Positions 1-6,558 of a stretch of 10,878 nt of DNA are shown here, one piece after another. Source of the DNA: Chalciporus piperatus (taxonomy: Eukaryota; Basidiomycota; Agaricomycetes; Boletales; Boletaceae). The notes under the pieces are model-generated. The model saw only the letters and a program-made list of their open reading frames with translations, did no database searches and was not told the origin of the DNA. The translations under genes and the position numbers were made by a program. Where the stretch lies: the NCBI GenBank assembly GCA_038093975.1, contig JBBPTG010000475.1:1-10878 (forward strand), in the 5' to 3' direction. Position 1 is the stretch's first letter. Each line of letters opens with the position of its first letter.

Positions 1-141
1 GTACCCACTTGCGACGACGGTGAAGTGGCATACGATGAGTGTGGCAGCGACGAGACGCTGGGGCAGAGGATTATTAAGAAGTCTTGTTCTAATGAAACGA
101 CTCAACTCAATCAATGAGTTAGCGCTTGCATCAGACGACAT
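1..141 (-). CDS. N-terminal part of an unknown gene, cut by the window edge
   Basis: An ATG at 141 opens a frame of 47 codons that runs to the window edge without a stop. The peptide starts MSSDASANSLIELSRF, continues with a basic stretch (RTRLLNNPLPQR), and ends with a hydrophobic run (LVAATLIVCHFTVVASGY) that could be a membrane segment or the core of a helix. The start is supported by context: a TATA box lies about 140 bp upstream and an array of TGACTCA sites upstream of that, all oriented for minus-strand transcription. I do not recognise the family. A plus-strand frame over the same bases is also open (1-117), so the strand is a judgement based on the promoter. The region could also be part of a retroelement leader. 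Confidence 0.4.
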   Translation of the reverse strand, partial: MSSDASANSLIELSRFIRTRLLNNPLPQRLVAATLIVCHFTVVASGY

Positions 142-278
142 GCCCTAGTGGAACCACATCAACTCAGTAACTAGAGCTGAGGATCAGACTAGGCAAGCAG
201 GAGCGCTTGGCCCATGAAGTTAAAGAAGAGGAAACTCCAGGAGAACAAGACTGGGGAGCCAGTGCTTGTCAACCCGGG

Positions 279-286
279 TTTATATA
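279..286 (-). promoter_or_regulatory. TATA box facing left
   Basis: The minus strand reads TATATAAA here, between the phased TGACTCA array (331-462) and the ATG at 141. A CCAAT pentamer lies at 371-375 on the plus strand. Array, TATA and start codon stand in the usual order for a fungal promoter reading left. The element could instead be the U3 region of a minus-strand LTR. Confidence 0.45.
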
Positions 287-330
287 CTATTGACAGTGTT
301 TGTACATGTTGTGGCTACACCTTAACTATA

Positions 331-462
331 TGACTAGGTATGACTAGATATGAGTCATGGTGAGTAACAGCCAATAGCATATATGACTAGGAAGCGAGAT
401 AAGTCAGCGTGAGTCAGTATGAGTCACGGTGAGTCATAATGAGTCATTAAGAGTCTGAGTCA
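331..462. promoter_or_regulatory. Helically phased TGAGTCA (Gcn4/AP-1-type) site array
   Basis: Exact TGAGTCA heptamers occur at 351, 410, 420, 430, 440 and 456. Degenerate copies lie at 331 and 341 (TGACTAG), 361 (TGAGTAA), 383 (TGACTAG) and 400 (TAAGTCA). Most starts are exactly 10 bp apart (331/341/351/361 and 400/410/420/430/440), one helical turn, so bound proteins would sit on one face of the DNA. TGAGTCA is the established site of Gcn4/AP-1-type bZIP factors. The array lies upstream of the TATA box at 279-286 and between two divergent genes, so it could serve either. A plain 10-bp tandem satellite is the alternative. Confidence 0.55.
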
Positions 463-724
463 TGGACAGTGGGGAAGATACACAGCCATGCACAGACACA
501 TTACGTAAGCGAAAGGCTAGACCTAGCTGATGTCAGCAGGTCACGTGATGTGATCTTGATAAGATAAGATAACAGAAAAGGGAGAGAAAGCGACTAAGTC
601 CAAAAGTGAAAGAGAAATGTAGTAAGCGTAGTGAGGTGTAGGAAAGACTAGGATAAGGAACTGAGCGTTCGTAACGAGTGGGAGGGGCGAAAGGGGGATT
701 AAGAACAGCAGCGTAAGAGCAAAC
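463..724. other. Intergenic region with palindromic bZIP/bHLH-type motifs
   Basis: I find no convincing coding frame. Short palindromes stand out: TTACGTAA at 501-508, GCTGATGTCAGC around 525-536, and GGTCACGTGA with its E-box at 539-548. A GATAAGATAAGATAA run follows around 556-571. TTACGTAA, a GATGTCA motif and GGTCACGTGA also occur in the LTR at 4021-4491, so this stretch may be an old, diverged LTR. Alternatively it is the leader and promoter of the plus-strand gene to the right. Confidence 0.35.
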
Positions 725-1843
725 GTGGAACAAGAGCAAAAACGGCTCGAAGTCGTCAGAGAGCTGCATAGCGAACACGACAATGGTATCTCTATTACAG
801 ACTTCAAGAGGGAAGAGGAAAGGAAAGCACAAGAGGTACCCGTAAATTGTCTGATGTGTCGTCGTAGAGGGAGGATGAACAGCCCAGTAAAAATGGGGGA
901 CTACCGATTAGATTGCATGCAGCATTGGCATTGATGAGAGCATGCTAATCGGCCGACAGATTTGCCAGCTTTCGATCAACATCGTACTGCATCCCGAAAG
1001 ACCCCAGCCCCTTCCAGCTGGCATGATGTCAGAACCAAACAAGGTGAACCGTCCAAGGGTTACAAGGAACAGTCAGCATCCAAGGAGAAAACGTCTCAGG
1101 GGACTGACAAGGTAATACATAACAACTTTATCTTTGCTCATAAAGTCTAACTCAGAGTCCCAGCCGAAGCCGAAGCCGAAGCCGAAGCCACAGCCGAAGC
1201 CACAGCCGAAGCCACAGCCGAAGCTACAGCCTCAGCCATTGGAGCCTAAGTCTAAGGCTAAGCCCCAGCCTCCTAAGCCAAGGGTCCAGGAGAAAGGTTC
1301 GAAGGGCCGTAGAGAGAACCAACGTCCTCTGACTGAAGAGGATGGTTCAGTCCCTGATCTGTCAAGCAATGATAGGATCTCCAAGAGAGTTCGCAGAGAG
1401 AAGGATTCAAGGCAGCCGGCCGAAACCAAGGCTGACAAGGTAAGTGGACATATGTGTATATTGAGCTTGACTGACAAATGACAATGTGACCCAGGGTGCC
1501 ACCGATGACAGGAAGGAGAAAACTTCAACAAAGGGTAGGAAGAATAAACGTCCTCTGACTGAAGAGGATGGTTCAGCCGCCGATTCGCCGGCCGATGACA
1601 GGCCCACCAAGAGAGTTCGCAAAGAGAAGGATTCAAGGCAGCCGGCCGAGGCCAAGGCTGACAAGGTCAATGCATATATGTATATATTGAGCTTGACTGA
1701 CAGATGACAATGTGATCCAGGGTGCGGCCGATGAAACATTCCATAAAGTCCCTGAGGCATCGGCTCGCAGGTCAGGTAGACCAAGGAAGACTCCAGCTCG
1801 CAAGGACGATGGTGTAGTAACACCTACCAAAAAGAGACCCTAA
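725..1843 (+). CDS. Multi-exon basic protein with C-terminal AT-hook (5' end unresolved)
   Basis: Well-supported exons are 960-1111, 1164-1439, 1495-1665 and 1721-1843 (stop TAA), joined by introns of 52, 55 and 55 nt, all phase 0. The first has a CTAAC branch site 13 nt before its AG. A 73-nt intron at 887-959, with a GCTAATC branch site, joins in phase to a micro-exon at 868-886. The open frame at 725-835 may precede that, but the joining intron (836-867) would be only 32 nt and no initiator ATG is visible. The protein is hydrophilic: a Pro-Lys-Pro-Gln repeat, then two copies of a module with RPLTEEDGS and KRVR.EKDSRQPAE, then RRSGRPRKTPARK, a good AT-hook core (GRP flanked by basics). This suggests a nuclear DNA-binding protein; the target is unknown. 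It converges on the gene ending at 1966. Confidence 0.6.
1164..1230 (+). repeat. Pro-Lys/Pro-Gln coding microsatellite
   Basis: CCGAAG and CCACAG hexamers alternate at the start of the exon that begins at 1164, giving PKPKPKPKPQPKPQPKPQPK and onward. The hexamers keep frame, so length changes would be tolerated. The repeat begins directly after the splice acceptor. Confidence 0.75.
1290..1734 (+). repeat. Tandem duplication of an exon together with its intron (226-bp period)
   Basis: The segment 1290-1508 aligns without gaps to 1516-1734 at a constant offset of 226 bp. Each copy contains an exon body (RPLTEEDGS ... KRVR ... RQPAE.KADK), a complete 55-nt intron and the first bases of the next exon (GGTGC..CCGATGA). 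Near-identity covers both introns, including the internal TTGAGCTTGACTGACA stretch, so the duplication is recent or was homogenised. The first intron has donor GTAAGT; the second has drifted to GTCAAT. Confidence 0.85.
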
Positions 1844-1965
1844 TCTAGGTTTCTTTCTTTCGGATTTGACTGCTTAAGTAGGCGGTTTGAATGGATTGCA
1901 AAGAAAAGACTCTATTGCGATGTATATACGGTACAAGATAACGATGATATACATGGGCCCTGCCC

Positions 1966-3517
1966 TCACTCCTCAGTGTCCATCGGCTCCAATTCATCAT
2001 CCCCTGCGGGAGCCTTGTCAGTGGTATCATGATCTTCGCCCAATGGGCCGTCAGCTGACTCGGCAGCCGGACTGGACGGCTGGGACGGGTATTCGAACAA
2101 AGCCTGCATGGCTGTACCCATGTCAGGCTCTGTGCGGGTGTCGGCCGGCGGTGCGGCTGTCCCTTGGTCACTAGATTCAATGAGTGGCCTTGAGTCCGGG
2201 GTCGGGTCGGCCTCCAAAGTGACTGTGCTGGCCTCAGCGACGATCTCGGGCGCAGGGAGGTGTGCAGCCACTGAGGGCGAGCGTGACACAGCGGATTGTG
2301 GGGGAGCCGAAGCCGAGGGGGAGCGAAGGGGGAGAGAGGCAGAGGGAGATGGGCGAGGTTGCCACACAAACGACGCGGCCGGTGATGGGCGATGATCAAC
2401 GGCTTGTACTTGCCTGACCGTTTCCAACACCCTTGACATCCCACTGACCTGCTGGGAGACCACCGAAAGGCCTGACTCCAGCTTGGAGAAGCGAGCCTCC
2501 ATTTGGTCGAAGCGAGCGGCCGAGGGATGGATGGCGCCCTCCAGCCTCAGAGCGTAATCCCTCCATTCGGCATAGTCGGTCGACTCGGTCGAAGGACGAG
2601 AGACCGCCAAGACACCTGGAAGGTGTCCTTGCTCTCTGACGACCTTCAAGATCACCTGCCGGAAGGTCGGGACCTCGACCACTGGGGCTGGTAGACTATG
2701 TTAATGTCACATAGAGACCTGAATGACCTATTAACTCACTTGGCTTCACCTTCTTCGCCTTCGGCTCCTCTGATGCCGACTGAGCCCTTGGTCTCTTCTT
2801 CATTGTGCTCCGGCCGGCCTGCCCTTTGTCCCCCAGCCGCTTGGTCTGCTCCATGGCCAAAGGGTCGTCGGAGCCGTCGTCCTCAGGAGCCGCCGTCTCC
2901 TTGCCCTTCCCCTTGCCTGTTGCCACACTCGTTTGGCGAGTCCTCTTCGGCCTGGTGGAGGGGCCTGGGGTGGCAGGCAGATCGGTCCCTGCGGCCGAAC
3001 CCGCACGTCTTGGATGGGCCGTTGTGAGCGAACACTTCTGCTTTCCCTGAAAACAGGGAAGGCAGGCGTTGCGGCTCACTTCAGGATGCGGAATGCAGTC
3101 CCAACCCACGGTGACACACCGGTCACATGGAGAGCGTTCTGGGGGAGGGGGTAGAACGGAGCCGCTGCCTGAGGCGGCAGCAGCCAAGGCGGGGGAGGGA
3201 TGGGACGGGCCGGGTTGAGCGTTTTTGGCTCGTTCGGCCTTGTTACGTTCCTGCTGAGCCTTTGTTTGCATCATAGGCAGGTGGCGGCGGGGGCGAGACG
3301 GTGTCTTTGGGGTTGGGGCTGGGAGACGAGCCGGGTTGGGTGCTTGCGGTGGTGGGCGTTGAGGCTGCACGACGATCGAAGGGAGGGAGGGAAGCGATGG
3401 GCCGGATGGTGCTGACGCTTTGGTGTGTTTCGGGCGAGGCCTCGAGGACTTGGAAGGGACCGGCCGCTCTATTGGGTCATCTTCTTGCTCCTCGGCCTCA
3501 TCCGACTCCACCACAAT
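1966..3517 (-). CDS. Zn2Cys6-like cluster and coiled-coil protein, 5' end disrupted
   Basis: Two exons: about 3517-2740 and 2687-1966 (stop TGA). The 52-nt intron 2739-2688 has donor GTGAGT, branch ATTAAC and acceptor CCAG; this acceptor is the one that restores frame (phase 1). An earlier TAG at 2696 would break it. Exon 1 encodes an acidic segment, a Pro-rich stretch, a basic helix, and then Cys residues spaced CX2CX6CX10CX2CX6C (3127-3032), the exact spacing of a fungal Zn2Cys6 cluster, though in mid-protein. KKRPR and KAKKVK signals follow. Exon 2 carries a coiled coil (MEARFSKLESGLSVVSQQV) and a long Pro/Ser/acidic tail. Agaricomycete genomes hold many proteins of this build. No ATG precedes the acidic segment, because upstream sequence is retroelement; the first in-frame ATG is at 3274. 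It is probably truncated, or an upstream exon is lost. Confidence 0.6.
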
Positions 3518-4009
3518 AGCTATCCCTCCAAAAAGATGACACAAAATTGGATCGGACCTTATCAGATCACGAAGGTTCTTTCCAATGCAGTCACACTAGA
3601 CTTGCCCAATTCCATGCACATCTATCCCACGGTTAATGTCAAACGGGTCAAACCGGCTAAAGAACTGTTGGAAGGGCAACCGGTCCATCTTCCAGACCCG
3701 GTAATAGTCAATCAAGAAGGAGAAGAAGAGTACGAGGTGGATTACGTAGTCAAATCTCAGGTTAAACAAGGACAGCTAGAGTACCTGGTTCATTGGAAAG
3801 CCTGGGACATATCGGACCGTACATGGGAAAAGGCAGCGCATTTGTCAAATGCACCCGAAGCTGTCAAAGCTTTTCACAAAAAGCACCCGTCCGCCCCACG
3901 CCGAATCAACATGACCATGGGAAATTTCTCTGCCTTGTTTCAGAAATACGAAAATCTGACAGAGGTTCCTGAACGCAAGTTGCCGAATCGCCTGGAATGC
4001 GATTCCTAG
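3515..4009 (+). pseudogene. Ty3/gypsy polyprotein C-terminus with chromodomain (5'-truncated)
   Basis: The frame starts abruptly near 3515 and ends at TAG 4007-4009. It opens with the post-integrase module typical of Ty3/gypsy (NWIGPYQITKVL, then LDLPNSMHIYPTVNVKRVKP). A linker (EGQPVHLPDPVIV) leads to a chromodomain: EEEYEVDYVV, EYLVHWKAWD, RTWEKAAHL and EAVKAFHKKHP. The Tyr and Trp residues expected for the aromatic cage are present. In chromoviruses this domain steers integration towards marked chromatin. Gag, protease, reverse transcriptase, RNase H and the integrase core are all absent, so this is a dead fragment, but its 3' end is contiguous with the polypurine tract and LTR. The left breakpoint lies at the broken 5' end of the minus-strand Zn2Cys6-like gene. 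Confidence 0.85.
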
Positions 4010-4017
4010 AGAGGGGA
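4008..4017 (+). other. Polypurine tract of the Ty3/gypsy element
   Basis: AGAGAGGGGA overlaps the polyprotein stop codon and lies three bases before the LTR, the expected place for the plus-strand primer of an LTR retrotransposon. Confidence 0.7.
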
Positions 4018-4020
4018 TAG

Positions 4021-4491
4021 TGTTATAGTATTTAAAAACTTTTCAAACTTTTGCCTACAACGGTATTCGAACTCTGGACTTTGTCTACAACTTAGGGGTC
4101 AAGCCGGATTCATCTTAATCCGCTCCGGTAGTCCCTGTAGCATTACGTAAACTATTACATAATCAGGTCACGTGACAAAGGTCCAGACTTAGATGAGTCA
4201 GCAATGATGTCATGGCCTAGACCCTAATCCGTGCCTAGACCCTAATCCGTGCCTGGTACCTTTTCTTATCATCGTTCCTTTTACCTTATCTATCTTTTCC
4301 TTTGTGATTTCCTTATTCGGCTGTTGGTCTGTGCGCACATCTCAATAGGATATAAGTAGCCCTGTACTTATCACAGACCCCAGTCTAATCCATTTGTGAC
4401 TTCACCATCATTAAGCTTTAGTACTCAGCATATCCTTCACATAGGCTTAGTGTTGCCTAAAGTCCCCGCCGTGTTGTGAGCGATCATAACA
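4021..4491 (+). mobile_element. 3' LTR of the Ty3/gypsy element (471 bp)
   Basis: The LTR starts TGTTAT and ends ATAACA, a 6-bp terminal inverted repeat with TG...CA ends. It follows the polypurine tract directly. U3 carries palindromes TTACGTAA (4143-4150) and GTCACGTGAC (4167-4176), a TGAGTCA at 4194, and an 18-bp tandem repeat at 4215-4250. A TATA box (TATAAGTA, 4351-4358) fits transcription starting near 4380. GACAG follows the right end and could be one half of a target-site duplication; the partner cannot be checked because the element is 5'-truncated. Confidence 0.85.
4215..4250 (+). repeat. 18-bp direct repeat in LTR U3
   Basis: GCCTAGACCCTAATCCGT occurs twice head to tail (4215 and 4233), followed by the start of a third copy (GCCTGG). 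U3 tandem repeats often act as enhancers; that role here is inference. Confidence 0.85.
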
Positions 4492-4496
4492 GACAG

Positions 4497-4808
4497 TGGT
4501 ACAGGCCGAAGATCCCTTATAGGAAAGGTCCGGCCTATACCAGTTTTACAATGGGATGAGCTCTGGGAAACTGGTACGGGCCAAAGACTTCCTATGGGGC
4601 ATGTTCGGCCTGTACCAGTTTCGTGGTGGAAGTATGCTATGTGAACCTGGTTTAGGCCGGACATATCCTATAGGGAATCCTCGGCCTGTACCACGTTCAC
4701 AAGGTATTATACTTCCGGCCTGGACCAGAAACACAGACCCCGGCCGGGCTTCAGGTAGTACCACTTTTGCAGGCATTTGTACATTTGGGGTGTACCAGTT
4801 TTGCGAGG
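4497..4808. repeat. Tandem array of imperfect palindromes, ~75-bp spacing
   Basis: Three clear hairpins occur at 4497-4542, 4568-4621 and 4628-4716, with centres near 4520, 4595 and 4671. A weaker fourth is centred on CCCGGCCGGG (4739-4748). Each reads roughly TGGTACAGGCCG, a centre often CCTATAGG, then CGGCCTGTACCA. The third is nested inside outer arms GGAAGTAT and ATACTTCC. A final half-unit GTACCAGTTTTGCGAGG ends near 4808. Mismatches fall in different places in each copy, so the units have diverged as tandem copies of a palindrome. The array sits directly after the LTR and before the Plavaka-like fragment. It may be a subterminal repeat of a DNA transposon, a MITE array or a protein-binding array. 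Confidence 0.75.
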
Positions 4809-4825
4809 ACACTTGACTGCAGTAT

Positions 4826-5139
4826 GTGTTCGTGGAGCATTGGCCGACTATGTGAAACGAGAGGGGCGACCGAGCCAGCGGAGATTTCACACTTTCGGTG
4901 GACAAAGGCGGTCAGGTCCTGATGCAGAGCTTCCCTTCTCTGAGCTTCAAATTTGGCATAAAGTTCGCTTGCAGCAGCAGATGTATCACAATCCAAACGA
5001 CACAGGACCGACATTCACCGTGAACGCTCATCCACCTGACCGAACTTTCAAACATGGCCGGTATGATGCTATTGGAGCGCTTCGTCGGGCCTCTACCGAC
5101 GTAGTGGCTGTGACTTATCAGTCACAATGGGTTTCGTGA
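4826..5139 (+). pseudogene. Plavaka-like transposon protein, C-terminal remnant
   Basis: The frame ending in TGA at 5137-5139 encodes ALADYVKREGRPSQRR, then LPFSELQIWHKVRLQQQMYH, FTVNAHPPD and KHGRYDA. The order of a Trp-containing strand (IWHKVRLQ), an Asn/Asp-Pro segment, a V.AHPP motif and GRYDA resembles the C-terminal region found in basidiomycete Plavaka-type (CACTA-like) transposase proteins. I recognise this by pattern only. No start codon or catalytic core is present, and the 5' side merges into the palindrome array. About 100 residues remain of a protein normally many hundreds long, so this is a dead fragment. The 3' side meets LINE sequence on the opposite strand. Confidence 0.55.
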
Positions 5140-5149
5140 CCGTCAAGTA

Positions 5150-5197
5150 GCTTGCATGTTTTCCAGGTTTGGTCGTATTTACTGTGCTAGTTGTCAT
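5150..5197 (-). pseudogene. Possible first codons of a truncated LINE ORF2
   Basis: About 80 bp downstream of the ORF1 stop, an ATG at 5197 starts a short frame (MTTSTVNTTKPGK...). The spacing and the Thr/Asn-rich opening suit the start of a LINE ORF2, but endonuclease and reverse transcriptase domains are absent and the frame soon enters the neighbouring fragment, stopping at 5093. This is weak evidence from position. Confidence 0.2.
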
Positions 5198-5275
5198 TCG
5201 GAGAGATTTTTACGATTGAGTGGGGAGTTGTAGTTGTATGTACTATATGTAGCAATGTTTACTCGATGTTAATGA

Positions 5276-6558
5276 CTAGTTCCGTCTATTGCGCGGCCCG
5301 TTGGATTTGGGTGCATTTCCCCCGTTCTTGGGCCTCGCGTCGTGTAGTGGGCCATTCCACATATTAACCGTTGGGAATTCGCACAGGCCGCGTGGGTGCG
5401 CGACCGAGTGGCAGAGTGAGCAGTAAAATAGTCGAGAGACTTCGCCCACTCCGTCGAGGGGAGTGGTGTAGGCGAAAGTTGAGACGAGTTGACGGAGGGC
5501 TGTCCATGCGTGTACGCTCGCTGTGGGGCTGTCCGCGAGGACGTTGAAGCGAGGGGTGCCAATCCCCCCGCCCGCTTTGAAGTCTAAAAAATCGATTCGA
5601 ACTGAGTCGATAAAGTTTTCGATGACGCGGGACAGGTCAGGGAGCGGTTTGTATTTGAGGTGTTGGTCGTGTTCACATAACACGATGGTGATCATGTTTT
5701 TGTGGGTTGGGTCACGCCAGGTGCTTTGGACCGTGTTTCGTACCACTGCCGTATTGTTGGTGGTTATGCCAGCGAGGTTGATGTAGAGGGATGGCATTGT
5801 GCGTGGGGCGAGTTCGCGGATTTCGAAGGTTATGGTTGACGAGGACCAGATTCTCTGTGCGAGGAGGGTAGCCCGAGTTTCCTCCGTGATGTTGTAGATG
5901 AGGAAGGCGTTTGGGCAGGCTTGGATAGGGAAGCTTTCCGGCGGGGCGGGGGGGGAGACTTTACAGTCACGGGTTGCGGCATGGATGGCTTTCGCGATGT
6001 CGTCTACGGCGTCTTTGATTCGTCGGGTGGCAATAGGGTTCGTGCCTGACGGGTCGGAGTTGTCATAGTCAAAGACTCGGGCGAGGATTTTTGGTCCTGG
6101 GAGTTGGATCCAGTTCCGGAGCGTGGGTCTATGCATCTCATCCGTGAGCTGCCCTGGGGAGAGGAGATGGATTTGTGGGAAGCCCCCTTCGGGCATGGGG
6201 GTGAATTTGCTCAGTCCGGCCGTCAGAATGTTTGGGGAGTAGGCTGCCATCGTGCGGTTGATCCCGCGACTTCGAAGAAAGACTCTAGGATCTGTTCGTC
6301 GGTGAGGGCTGGTTCGGGTGCCTCGGTTTGTGGGGCGGGGTGGGGGGGCATGGTTGCTTCGTGGTGCGGGGTGTTATGGGATTTGGTCGGGGTTTTGTCA
6401 ATGGCGATGTGGTCATCTCCGTCCATGTTTGGGGTTTGGGGGATGGTTTCCGGGGGAGGGGGGGTGAAAGAGGGGGAGGGGATTGGTTTGGGTGATGCGG
6501 GGGGGGGGGCGAAGTGATTATTGGGGATGTAGGGACGTTCGATTCTGGGGAGGGTCAC
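5276..6558 (-). pseudogene. LINE (Tad/Deceiver-like) ORF1 with CCHC knuckle, frameshifted
   Basis: Two overlapping frames form one protein. The upstream frame (6558-6223) has a Pro-rich leader and ends ...LESFFEVAGSTARWQ. The downstream frame (6250-5276, stop TAG) continues AAYSPNILTAGLSKFTPMPEG. Protein continuity breaks at about 6250, as a one-base indel would do. The 324-residue part has an RNA-binding-like block (NAFLIYNITEETRATLL, IWSSSTITFEIRELAPR) and then a canonical zinc knuckle, CX2CX4HX4C (Cys277, Cys280, His285, Cys290). A basic Asn/Arg tail ends the protein. This build matches ORF1 (gag-like, RNA-binding) of basidiomycete non-LTR elements. The likely start is ATG 6426, in good context; the GTG-initiated extension upstream is C-rich and includes an 11-base C run. 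ORF2 is missing. Confidence 0.65.

Noticed and set aside
1..117. Open plus-strand frame at the left edge (38 codons, ends CTCAATCAATGA)
   Set aside because: The minus strand has a promoter-like array, a TATA box and an ATG in order over the same bases, so the minus reading was preferred. The plus reading is not excluded.
1232..1823. Minus-strand frames of 134 and 138 codons
   Set aside because: They are antisense to the duplicated exon-intron module, and their apparent similarity to each other simply mirrors the 226-bp duplication.
1845..2444. Long minus-strand frame of 199 codons overlapping the coiled-coil exon
   Set aside because: It runs in the wrong frame, lacks the coiled coil and ends in Arg/His/Pro-rich text typical of a shifted GC-rich frame.
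4497..4808. CRISPR-like array
   Set aside because: Units are palindromic, diverged and contiguous, without unique spacers of constant length; the setting is eukaryotic.
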